Shown here piece by piece: positions 45,141-55,567 of a DNA stretch of 55,567 nt; the stretch's first letter is position 1; each line of letters opens with the position of its first letter. The stretch is from Welwitschia mirabilis (taxonomy: Eukaryota > Gnetophyta > Gnetopsida > Welwitschiales): the NCBI GenBank assembly GCA_051453625.1, contig JBOZIK010000001.1, forward strand, positions 291,191,585 through 291,247,151, in the 5' to 3' direction. Made by a program: the position numbers and the translations under genes. The notes beneath the pieces were generated by a model that was given only the letters and a program-made list of their open reading frames with translations, was not told where the DNA came from and ran no database searches.

Positions 45141-46024
45141 AATGTAAATACAATAAAATCTAAAAACCCAAAGAACATGTGAAATTCTTTTTGTTTCTTC
45201 TCTTTATTTAATAAATCTAAAAATGTTAATCTCTTTTAGATGATAAAATAAGAGCTACAAGTCTCATGTAGTCAATTTAGGAGGGCTATGAGATTTAGAA
45301 AGGATCTACTCATTTTTTTTTTCAAAATTTATCAACCAATTTTTTTTTCAAGTTCTTAAGTTTTTAATAAATTATGTCCAAGGTATGCATTTTTCAACCC
45401 AAAATCCTAATTTTTGTTATAGTTGAAAGATGTAACTATTTATTTCCTAGGTTTTAGGATATTTTTAGATTAAGTTTTCTTTTACTTTTACATTTTTAAA
45501 ATCTCTTCTACTAGATTTTTTTTGAAATTCACCTTAATTACTTGTTAATTCCTTTAAACTGATGCTACAATTCCAAAATTACCTCTTAAGTGGTACTGCA
45601 GTACCACTGTAGTAAAAATTTAAGGATATGATCAACCCTTAGACCTCATTTTTAGTTCTATTTTCAAGAATTAAGATTTGGAGTTATGTGGTAATCATAG
45701 GGGTTATATAACAGAGCTTTAATAATTAGTGATAAGTTTTATTTAAACTATTTTTAATCTTTCCTTTAGTTTAGTACTTATTTATTTATTTTTTTATGCT
45801 AGACTTTTGTTTTGAAAATTTTTTACTATATGCTATTTAGTTAGTTAAGGAATTGGATAGATGACTAGTTGTTAATATTAACTATGCTTCTTAATCTAGT
45901 GCTACTATAGTCTTATGTTTTTAAAACTTTTAGTTTGATGAAGATAAAAATGCAATAAAATATATTATAGATGATCTTACTATTTATAAGCTTTTCAGAG
46001 CTATAGCTAATGCATTATGTATAT
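45141..46024. other. Outer element 3' region: spacer with a 20-bp palindrome
   Basis: No ORF or family match. A perfect palindrome AGTGGTACTGCAGTACCACT lies at 45589-45608. The stretch runs into a 787-N gap (46025-46811). Confidence 0.6.
45589..45608. other. 20-bp perfect palindrome
   Basis: AGTGGTACTGCAGTACCACT equals its own reverse complement. It is followed by GTAGTAAA, partly repeating the GTA/ACCACT words. Confidence 0.9.
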
Positions 46025-46811
46025 NNNNNNNNNNNNNNNNNNNNNNNNNNNNNNNNNNNNNNNNNNNNNNNNNNNNNNNNNNNNNNNNNNNNNNNNNNNN
46101 NNNNNNNNNNNNNNNNNNNNNNNNNNNNNNNNNNNNNNNNNNNNNNNNNNNNNNNNNNNNNNNNNNNNNNNNNNNNNNNNNNNNNNNNNNNNNNNNNNNN
46201 NNNNNNNNNNNNNNNNNNNNNNNNNNNNNNNNNNNNNNNNNNNNNNNNNNNNNNNNNNNNNNNNNNNNNNNNNNNNNNNNNNNNNNNNNNNNNNNNNNNN
46301 NNNNNNNNNNNNNNNNNNNNNNNNNNNNNNNNNNNNNNNNNNNNNNNNNNNNNNNNNNNNNNNNNNNNNNNNNNNNNNNNNNNNNNNNNNNNNNNNNNNN
46401 NNNNNNNNNNNNNNNNNNNNNNNNNNNNNNNNNNNNNNNNNNNNNNNNNNNNNNNNNNNNNNNNNNNNNNNNNNNNNNNNNNNNNNNNNNNNNNNNNNNN
46501 NNNNNNNNNNNNNNNNNNNNNNNNNNNNNNNNNNNNNNNNNNNNNNNNNNNNNNNNNNNNNNNNNNNNNNNNNNNNNNNNNNNNNNNNNNNNNNNNNNNN
46601 NNNNNNNNNNNNNNNNNNNNNNNNNNNNNNNNNNNNNNNNNNNNNNNNNNNNNNNNNNNNNNNNNNNNNNNNNNNNNNNNNNNNNNNNNNNNNNNNNNNN
46701 NNNNNNNNNNNNNNNNNNNNNNNNNNNNNNNNNNNNNNNNNNNNNNNNNNNNNNNNNNNNNNNNNNNNNNNNNNNNNNNNNNNNNNNNNNNNNNNNNNNN
46801 NNNNNNNNNNN
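46025..46811. other. Assembly gap, 787 N
   Basis: Undetermined bases; the non-standard length suggests an estimated gap. The ORFs of 271-314 codons crossing it consist of N and are not genes. Confidence 0.95.
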
Positions 46812-47951
46812 ACACCCCCTGTATTTCCATATGTATTAAGAATCCTTCGATTTTTTAGGCAAAGCTATTCTCCTTATGTTTCTTACATTAGATTTACTTA
46901 TGTTTATCATGCTCATTCTTTTCCATGTTCAATTGTCATTTTTTCAACCTTTACTATATAGAAGATTATTACCCACTAGTATCTAGAGTTTTATAGAATT
47001 GGTTTTGTTAAATATCCTTTTTATTTTCTTACTAATTTAAGATAGTTTTAGAAGGAAGAAATATTTTATAAGAATATTCAGTAGTAGCAGCAATAGCCTA
47101 GATCTTAGCCTAAGCAACATTATTCTTATTTAGCTAAGAATAATGAGTATTAAAATAGGACTAAGCATGAGATGTATAGATAGTCCCTTTTATTCTATCA
47201 CTTGGTTATTTTCTTATAAGCTTGAATTAATATGAGATTAAAAAGAAGGTTAACATAATCTTCAGTAATCTGCTATCATTATAGAATGTAAATATTATGG
47301 TGGAGATGGTAGTGAATTTTCTTCTCCTTGTAATTATCCTATACCTTAACTACTTTATGTTTTTATATCTTATTATTATTCTATATGTAATACTTTATTT
47401 TATGTATGTTAATGTTTATTTTTCATGCATAAAATCTATGTGATTTACTATATTTTTGTCACATTAGTTTACAATATGATATTATGATCTATTTTATATT
47501 ATCTAGCTTGTGTCCAAGTTTTTTCCTTCTTTCTTGCATCCAAGTTTTGTCCCTCTTTTTAAAATCAATAATATTAATAAAAGTTTTAATTTTCATTTTT
47601 TAAATAATTAATAAAGAATTAAATTTTTCTTATGTTTTTAAATTATATTTATTATCTCTTATGACTTAAATTTTTATGTTTTTATCATTACTAGTATTAT
47701 TTCTTGTATATGATGTTTTATTTATAGGGCTAGCCTTTAAATCCACGATCATTAACATAACTTATGAACATATCAATTATTAGTTCATATGGCTAATTAA
47801 ATGATGCAATTGCTCATCATTTCATAAAATGACATGTACCATTGGGTATTCTGATAACACATCTGATACCACACCCTATAAGTAAACATTTAGCTGAGTA
47901 TCAGACTCCATGCTTTATTTATTTTTTCATCTTTAGTTTTATAGTATGCAT
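46812..47951. other. Outer element 3' untranslated region / possible additional ORF remnant
   Basis: Between the large gap and the 3' LTR no clear motif is readable. Athila elements often carry an extra or envelope-like ORF here, but I see no evidence strong enough to call one. A polypurine tract closes the region. Confidence 0.5.
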
Positions 47952-47970
47952 AAGGAGACTAGTTGAAAGG
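47952..47970 (+). other. Polypurine tract before the outer 3' LTR
   Basis: AAGGAGACTAGTTGAAAGG directly precedes the LTR start TGTAATGTAGCC. Confidence 0.6.
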
Positions 47971-48611
47971 TGTAATGTAGCCTAAATTTTTTATTAAATA
48001 ACATATTGCTAGTCATAATTTTTTTAATTTAGAATTATAATATCATACTTAGAGGTATTTTTGTACTTTTCAAGTAACAAGTTTCTCATATTTTTAAAAT
48101 GCTTGAAACAATGCATCATGATCTAGTTTTAGGCTCTTCATAATTGATTGTAATCAAGAGTGATAAGGTAGAGCATAAAAGACTTCTTTAATTTATTAGT
48201 CTTAGTGATATCCCATAGTTCCTTTTCCATCATCATATCTTATCTATTTGTTCATTTGATAATTCCAACTCATTTTGAAACTGGATCATAGAATCAAATG
48301 ACAACACAAATTATGAGGCCATTAGTACCTTGAAAAATCACATTTTAAGAGCCATAATTCATTCATTATTAGTTTTTTTTAAGTTAAATATGTTTTTTTC
48401 ATGTACTATCAATTGAAAGAGTTAGAATTGAATTAAATTTAGAATTTTTATACTTAATAGGATAAGTACCTATTTTGGCACTATAGTGCCATTTCCTAGT
48501 GCAAATTCCCACTATAATATCATATAACTATTTAAATTTTGAAAATGTAAATCACATGATACAATTGTAAGTTATGGTAACTTCTTCATTTGAAACTAAT
48601 CCTAATGCATT

Positions 48612-48618
48612 TATAAAT
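48612..48618 (+). promoter_or_regulatory. TATA box in the outer 3' LTR
   Basis: TATAAAT in the same context as 26596-26603 in the 5' LTR. Confidence 0.5.
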
Positions 48619-49385
48619 CCCTCCCTCTTAATGTTAAACTAATATCATACTAGATGATGTTAACATCATGCTACGATAATGTCATATTAAAGCCAAGTAC
48701 ATGCTCTCTAATTGATTTCAAGCCATTTTAAATATTTGGAAGGAGTTTTTGACTACATTATCTCTCTCATTTCTTTACTTCCATGTTGATCTTATCTCTA
48801 TATTAACTTTGGAAGCTTTCTCTATTTTGTATTTTCATTTATTGCAATACACAATTCTTTCATTTTATGCTTCAAAATCATCTTATAACCCATTTTCTAT
48901 CACATTTTATTTTATTTCTATCCATCCAAAGACATTATAGGGGTGATGAGTCATGTAAACAAGTGGTGCAGGAGGAGGAGAAGGCATTATATCTTATAAT
49001 CATTTGGAGTGAAGATTAATAAAAGGGCTATGATTACATCTAACACTGATAAGTGTTCTTTTCATTTATGTTTTTTCCCCTCATGTTTACATGATTTGTG
49101 CATTTCTATCATGTGTTTCTTTTAATTTGGTTAGACTTTATATAACATGTTGCATATTTAGTGGTAATAGAAATGTAGAAAAGTTAGTACCTATCATATA
49201 ATTATTTGATTTTTCATGTGTAGTGACTTTATGTTAAATAAATAATGTTTTTTAATCTTATTCTTTATTCTTTTATCCATTCTTCTCATTTGTTTTAGTA
49301 TATTTTCTCATAACTCTATCTTTCTTCTTAAGTAATGGATGCTAAATTTCTTCTTTCTCTTTTCTAATAGCATAAATGCCATGTG

Positions 49386-49979
49386 NNNNNNNNNNNNNNN
49401 NNNNNNNNNNNNNNNNNNNNNNNNNNNNNNNNNNNNNNNNNNNNNNNNNNNNNNNNNNNNNNNNNNNNNNNNNNNNNNNNNNNNNNNNNNNNNNNNNNNN
49501 NNNNNNNNNNNNNNNNNNNNNNNNNNNNNNNNNNNNNNNNNNNNNNNNNNNNNNNNNNNNNNNNNNNNNNNNNNNNNNNNNNNNNNNNNNNNNNNNNNNN
49601 NNNNNNNNNNNNNNNNNNNNNNNNNNNNNNNNNNNNNNNNNNNNNNNNNNNNNNNNNNNNNNNNNNNNNNNNNNNNNNNNNNNNNNNNNNNNNNNNNNNN
49701 NNNNNNNNNNNNNNNNNNNNNNNNNNNNNNNNNNNNNNNNNNNNNNNNNNNNNNNNNNNNNNNNNNNNNNNNNNNNNNNNNNNNNNNNNNNNNNNNNNNN
49801 NNNNNNNNNNNNNNNNNNNNNNNNNNNNNNNNNNNNNNNNNNNNNNNNNNNNNNNNNNNNNNNNNNNNNNNNNNNNNNNNNNNNNNNNNNNNNNNNNNNN
49901 NNNNNNNNNNNNNNNNNNNNNNNNNNNNNNNNNNNNNNNNNNNNNNNNNNNNNNNNNNNNNNNNNNNNNNNNNNNNNNN
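49386..49979. other. Assembly gap, 594 N, inside the 3' LTR
   Basis: Undetermined bases. Flanks ATGTG and TGCATATGTTATC match the 5' LTR around 27340-27360 (GATATGTACATATGTTATT), so little or nothing of the LTR may be missing and the gap size is doubtful. Confidence 0.9.
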
Positions 49980-51490
49980 TGCATATGTTATCTTTTTAGT
50001 GTTAAAGTTGATTTTATTCATTTTTACATTAGTAATTATTTTTCCTTTCTTCTTTTCTTAATTAAAGTAGAATTGGTAAATTTTAGTGCTTTTTTTAATC
50101 ATATGCCTTTTGCCACAACTCTAATTTCTCTAAAATTTGATTAGTGGATTCCTAATTAATTTATAAAATTTCATGTTCTATGCATCCAAACCTCAATTTG
50201 GCCTCTAAAATTCTATTTCTAAACATATATAGTTGAGTTGCAATTTTACTTAGAAAATTTATTGAACTGTGAAATCTTAAATTTTCCATTTTTTCACATT
50301 GAAATTTTCTATCAATATTGACATGTATTATAAAAGTTAAGATTTGATCTTGTGTTAGTTTTAAAGTAATTGCAAAATATGAAATCTAGTTTTCCACAAG
50401 TCATATAGTTTTCTTAATATTCTTGGTTAATATATTTGACTATAAACTTTGAAGATTTTGCTTAAGAGTTTATTTCTTATTACTTTTAATCAATTTTACT
50501 TGATTTTGAATATTTGGCTTTAAAGAATTATTTATCCAAATTTAAGTGCTTTAAAGTTATGAAAAGTTCAAAATTCCCTTTCTCATGTTTCTTCTCCCTC
50601 TTTTCTCTCTTTGCCTTTTCTTTCCTTTATTTCCTTCCTTTCTTCCAGTCAAAATCCACCAAATTAATTAAGTTTTAATTTTATTGCTTAAATGTTCACA
50701 TGAAGGTTTTAATTAATTTTTTATTAGTTCATAACCTGATTTACATGTTACATTACTTTATAACTTATTACATACTTAATTAAACATTAAGTCAAATGTA
50801 TTGATATTTAGTGAAACTATTGTTAAAGTTAATCAATTTCCTATGTTCATTTAAGAAATCATGTTTTTGAAGTACTGTCTCTTAATTCTAAGTTGTTTTA
50901 CTATTAGTGGAAAATGGAATAAAATGTTAAAATGTCTCATATGCATACGTTTTACATCATCTTAAGTATTGATCTTTTCAAGAAAATAATTTTTTTGCAT
51001 AATTATGTATTAAGATAGAATTACTAATTTAACTTTTTTAATCCTTAATTTGAATTATTATGATGTTTATAAAGATAGTAAATGTTTATAGAAGATTATT
51101 TATTTCCCATTTATTATATGTATCATTTCGCATCTTATGAAAGTTCACTTTTTAGACATGTAATTTTTAAGTTTAATTATATGTCGTGTTGTAGTTACTT
51201 CTCTATTACTTAGAAATAGTTATTTTATTAATTAAAGTGACTGTTTAATAAATTAGAATATAACATTTCAAAGGAACCTATGCCAAGTGTTTCATCAATT
51301 TGATAATGATATGCTTCTATTATATATGCAATTTTTGACCTAGGAGATTTATTTATGAGTTATTTTGAATTATTTATACTTGATTCTATTTCCTGAGTTA
51401 AATTATTATCTTAATTACATAAATAGTTTTATGAAGACTCAAAGTGTGATCTTCTTATTCCAAAAGCTAAGTTTTTTTCTTTGTTTAGTG

Positions 51491-51745
51491 GAGATAAAAA
51501 CATCATTTCCCATTCAAGATATAAGAACTACATTTAGACAAATATGTTCACTTAACACAAATATTCTTATGATGCTTTAACCACTAGAGTTGTTATATAT
51601 AATGTCAAGGAAATAATAATACATTTTACATTAGATTGTAAAATTAATGATTATGAATCTACTTCATCTATAAAGTTGTCATAACTTCAAAAGCAATTAT
51701 AAAATGTAAAATATATTATTTGGGATGAGATGAATTTTATATTAT
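51491..51745 (+). pseudogene. Helitron unit H7, right part: Pif1 helicase fragment (pseudogene)
   Basis: Plus strand: TNILMMLAPTRVV-type text (51558-51594, with a stop replacing the Ala codon; family 'LrvaAPTGvAAyNI'), MSRK/VKEIIIHFTLDCKIND (family 'IrGxTiHsaLxLpi', 51600-51650), then LSQLQKQ..NVKYIIWDEMNF (51675-51731; Walker B DE kept). This is the direct continuation of 24800-25931, interrupted by 25.6 kb of nested retrotransposons. The match stops near 51745. Confidence 0.75.
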
Positions 51746-54700
51746 TTTTATTTAAAAATTTTTAAAAATGTTATTATGTTATTATTAGAATCTTAATTAT
51801 GAAGTTTGTAAAATGCTAATATAGAAAAATATAAACTTGATATGCTTTTTGTGAAATGACAATATAGACAATTATAAAATTGGTATTAATGTTAAGTCAT
51901 GTTATGATGTTAAAATTTTTTCTCTAGCTATGTGACTTAAAAGTCTTACTTTTTCTTATGCTTATAGCATTTTCTCATTAATATAGATTCTACTTCACTG
52001 AATTAGATGAATGATACATTAAAATGTATTAGACTTAATTTTATCTTTTGTAAATAACATGTGCTAACATTCAATCTAATATAGCTTGATGAAAATTTGA
52101 TTGTTAAGTAGCAATAGATTTTAAAAATTATTGCATGAAAATAAGTATGAGTAATAGATGCATATGAAAACAATAAAGGTTTTTATGCAAATGTCTCATT
52201 AGTAAATAGGTAATTTCCATCTTTTTCTTAAAAATTTTAAAAGTACTTTTTATATACATAATTAATTTTAATATGATATTTCTGTTATCTTGTTCATTAT
52301 AGCTTAGATTGCATCATTGAATAACTTGTGAACAATAAAAATGATTAAAAATTAGCTAGGTCTCTTTACACCATTAAAAACTAGACTTAGATGTGTTTGG
52401 ATTCCAAGAAAGTATTACAAATTTAATGAATATATTATTTCCAAGCCTAAGACTATCAAGTAGAAAGATCTCTAAGTTACTGAGAGACCCTAATAAGAAA
52501 CATGCTCATTCATTATCCTTCTTCCAACTTAAGAATTAAATGTGTTTTTTAGATTTATCATAGAAGTATTTTGGAGATATCTTTTTCTTCATAGATACCT
52601 TTAAAGGTTTTGACTACTCAAACATGAATTCTACTTTTAAAGACATTAAAATTGAAATAAAAATTCTTAAGACAATTAAATGTAAGTATATAAACTCATA
52701 TTTTTATTTTCATACATGTGTATCTTTATCTTTTGCTTAGGAATTGAGATTTGATATTCAGAATTCTAGGTCTAATAATATTATCAAATTAGATCAACAT
52801 ATTTATGTTTTTTTAAAGTTTATTAGTATATGAAATTATTAAAAATTTGGAATTGAAAGTACTAATAAAATAGTCATTAACCATTAAAAATATAGCTTTA
52901 TTGAAAACACCTATAATAACATAGTTAATTGTAATGATAAATATATATAATAAATAAATAAAATGTAATAATAAGGGATACATAAATAGGAGAAGAAGTA
53001 GTCTGGGAATGGTAAATTTTTATGGCATCATGAAAGAAACAACATTATCATAGTAGATAATAAGATACTAATGGAGAAGGGATAGATAGATAGGTTTAGA
53101 AACATAAAGATTCTAAATGTTAAGCTAAAATATACTAATAATGATTACTTTCCAAAATTTTTAATACAAATTCATTCATTTCTATTTCTATTTTATCAGT
53201 ATTACTTGGCATTTATGAAAATTTGGAGGACACTAATTTTTCATTTACTTTTTCTACTCACATTTGTGGTTATTCTCATTTTCTTTTAAAGAATATTTGT
53301 AGTCGTTTACAAAGGGTAAAACTATATTAGGGGTCGTTACTGATAAGTTTATTAAATCCTTTCTTTAAAATCAAATAAATTAATTTTTTAAGTTTCATGA
53401 AAATATGGATGACTTAAAATCCGATTTTAAGTGGATTTTTTCCTATTTAAATGATGTCCAATCAAGATAAAAAATGGATCTTCCAATATCTAAAAATGGG
53501 TGGATGATCATAATAGTGTGGTTATGTATGTGGGATATGTAGTAGAATAATTGTGTCTCTATGTCTCTATGTATTATTTCTTCCATGAACTTTATATATT
53601 TTAATAAATATTATATAAATTTATCTTTTTATAAAATTCAAAAATAAAATATGGAATCTCAAATAAAATTATATGAAATTAGGATGAATGTCTTTTTCCT
53701 CAAAAAATTTTCTTTCTATATAAAGCCTTTGCAATTGCCTATAAATGATAATTTTAGCATTACTAATAACTCTAGTTTTACATTCTAGTGTTTTATAAGA
53801 TAAGTGATTATCCATGGGTATGGAGGAAAAAATTGGAGATGTATTATTTATGATTGAGGAATGTATAGTGGTTTCTATGGTTAAATGATGAAATTATAAA
53901 ACCCCATTCTTTAGTTGAATGTCCCACATTAACCTTTGCACTTGAAAATTTTTATTGTGTATGTTACTTCAATAAATTGTTCTAACATCATATCCAATTT
54001 ATATTCTGATTTCTTTATGATTATATAATTTACTAATATCTTTTATCTTTATTTACTTAAACTTGTCACATGTAAATGGAGATTTTGACATAAAGTTTGC
54101 AAAACCACTTTTTTGAGCTTTAGTAATTAAATAATAAAAATCATTTCATCAACATTTACTCTTTTTTCATTACCCTTTTCCTCTCATTTTTCTTCATGCA
54201 TAAGTTACCACTATTATCTTCTTTTAAACCATAAAAATGGATGTCTTAAATTTAATTAAATCTTTTCTTTATACAAATAAGAAAAAGGGCGGAGAAGAGG
54301 ATATTAGGAAAGGGGATAGATTAAGATAAGAGAAGTAATTTATTATACATGGGAATTTTTGAGGTTCTAATCATCTTATTTATTATGTTTAATGTATGGG
54401 TTAACCAAATGTATTTATTATGAAGAGCTATAGGGTTCATAGTCTAACTAATAAATTTTTACATATAGCAGTTCAAATTATTAAAGTCCTAGATGAAAGA
54501 GCTTATTTTACCATCATTTTAATCTCTTACTCTCTATTTAACTTATTCTTGCTTCTTGGGATATGGATAAGTGTTAGTATTTTATTTAATATAAATGTAT
54601 GACTAATCTCTAGAAACACTAAACATGCAAATGAATCAACACAATGATGCATGAAGTTCCAATAGCCTTGTTATTAGACATTCATTTATTCTTTTCTTTT

Positions 54701-55370
54701 TAATTCATTTCTTTCCATGGAAACTTGATATCTTACATGATAGAAAATTCTTAAGCTTATTTTCTATTATAAGTAATTAAAGTTCATGATATATCTTACA
54801 TTGTAAGTTTTATATGATTTCTTATTTGATTCTAAACTTTGTTACACTATTCATGATAGGTTGCATTATTTCTTTTATAAGTTATGGAATATATTTTGTA
54901 AAAATTATTTGATAGCATAATGTTTAAAATAGATTCCATTAAATTTATCATGTTTTTAGAATTTTCTTCACATTATGGTGGAATAATGGAATGTATTTAT
55001 ATTTTTACATAATAGTTATTTTTTTTATATAACTTACACTATGATTGGATCTTCTATCATTAGATCAAAAATGTTGTACTTTACATCATGGATGGCTTTG
55101 TCATCTATGAAGTGTATTTTTTATAAAGTAATTATCTTTATTAAGTTATGTCATGACTAGATATTTTACCTTTAAAGTATAAATCTCATGCACCATGCTG
55201 AGCTTTATCATTTAAGTATACTTGAATCTAGCATTATTAATCAATGTACTAGGATATGCATACCAATAAGAGGTAGTATTTTACAATTCTTTCATAACTC
55301 CAAATTTGTGATATTAAATGTCTTATTTTTATTTGATTATCAGTTGCTATATTTTTTTAGGATGTAACGT
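51746..55370. other. AT-rich stretch without identifiable gene
   Basis: I see no coding similarity in either strand. Small features: a near-perfect 21-bp inverted repeat (53412-53432), a GTGTTTGGATTCCAAGAAAGT sequence (from 52395) of the kind seen near some DNA-transposon termini but without a visible partner, and a short ORF 54420-54602 that looks like chance. Probably old non-autonomous transposon debris. Confidence 0.5.
53412..53432. other. Inverted repeat, 10-bp arms with 1-base spacer
   Basis: ACTTAAAATC, C, GATTTTAAGT; the arms are exact reverse complements. Confidence 0.85.
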
Positions 55371-55557
55371 CAAAATCCAAAATCAAGATTTGTTGCTTTT
55401 CTCAACTTTCCTTGATTTTCTCTAATTCTTTCTTGATTTCCTATACTTACTATTTTTTTCTTTTTCAAATTGTATTTATTGAGGCTTGACCTCATAAATT
55501 AACAGAACATGTTTAACTATTTTATCCTGAATTCACGAGTTATTTTATTCTCTCATT
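55371..55557 (+). mobile_element. Right end of an LTR (tentative)
   Basis: The last ten bases of the window are TGGTATCAGA, the usual initiator-Met primer binding site of Copia and many Gypsy elements; TTCTCTCA two bases before it is a plausible LTR end (..CA). The LTR start is not located, so the left limit given is only where a composition shift begins. The element body would lie to the right of the window. Confidence 0.45.
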
Positions 55558-55567
55558 TGGTATCAGA
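55558..55567 (+). other. Primer binding site, initiator tRNA-Met type (cut by window end)
   Basis: TGGTATCAGA is an exact match to the first ten bases of the common TGGTATCAGAGC site. Unlike the site at 29000 it shows no deamination, hinting at a younger element. Confidence 0.55.

Larger units (their letters stand above)
47971..51490 (+). mobile_element. 3' LTR of the outer Athila/Tat-type element
   Basis: Partner of 25932-28999. It starts with TGTAATG, has a TATA box at 48612-48618, a 14-bp palindrome GGCACTATAGTGCC at 48477-48490, and a 594-N gap (49386-49979) that largely explains its greater length. The 3' end is placed at about 51490 because from there the sequence aligns with Helitron helicase (compare the reverse complement of 4880-4990). 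ORFs of more than 200 codons over the N run are artefacts. Confidence 0.8.

Noticed and set aside
46010-46961. ORFs of 271-314 codons on both strands
   Set aside because: They consist almost wholly of N from the 787-base gap.
45141-47951. Envelope-like ORF of an Athila element
   Set aside because: The position would fit, but no transmembrane-rich or conserved frame can be read and the region is broken by a large gap.
49308-50144. ORFs of 206-253 codons
   Set aside because: They span the 594-N gap inside the LTR; the readable ends match LTR sequence, not protein.
54420-54602. Small hydrophobic 60-codon ORF as a real gene
   Set aside because: Such ORFs are expected by chance in sequence this AT-rich; no supporting context.

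Overview
The window looks like repeat-rich nuclear DNA of a seed plant, probably an angiosperm. It is very AT-rich, almost free of CpG, broken by N gaps, and built almost entirely from old, degenerate transposable elements. I see no intact cellular gene, no rRNA or tRNA, no CRISPR array and no bacterial or viral operon. Nearly all short ORFs are chance ORFs or surviving scraps of transposon reading frames. Most in-frame stops and lost key residues fit C-to-T/G-to-A change, as expected from long-term cytosine methylation.

Layout. 1-2645: 3' tail, polypurine tract and LTR of a Copia element, probably Sirevirus type, inserted into a Helitron. 2646-7080 and 11866-25931: a cluster of about seven degenerate Helitron units (H1-H7) carrying Helitron_like_N/Rep, middle-domain and, in some units, Pif1 helicase remnants. 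H1-H6 are on the minus strand; H7 is on the plus strand and meets H6 head to head near 24800. 7081-11865: a minus-strand L1-type LINE relic inside Helitron H2, flanked by a probable degraded target duplication. 17168-18800: an unidentified degraded coding stretch followed by an LTR-like block. 25932-51490: a large Ty3/gypsy element of Athila/Tat type ('outer element') with long LTRs, an Asp-type primer binding site, gag, protease, RT, RNase H and integrase remnants. It splits the helicase of H7, which resumes at 51491. 33333-43779: a second Athila/Tat-type element ('inner element') inserted into the outer element's integrase zinc-finger region; it keeps gag, part of protease and a plant-transposon-type additional ORF but no RT or integrase. 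51750-55370: mostly unidentified AT-rich DNA. The window ends in what looks like another LTR end plus an initiator-Met primer binding site.

Insertion order can be read from the nesting: Helitron array first, then LINE, Copia and outer Athila insertions, then the inner Athila-type element. The most unusual feature is the Helitron cluster: at least three unit boundaries share the same Rep-to-N-terminus junction without a helicase, and two adjacent units share an additional internal deletion, so a shortened unit seems to have spread in tandem. Several N gaps are flanked by near-identical direct repeats that look like unmerged contig ends rather than biology.
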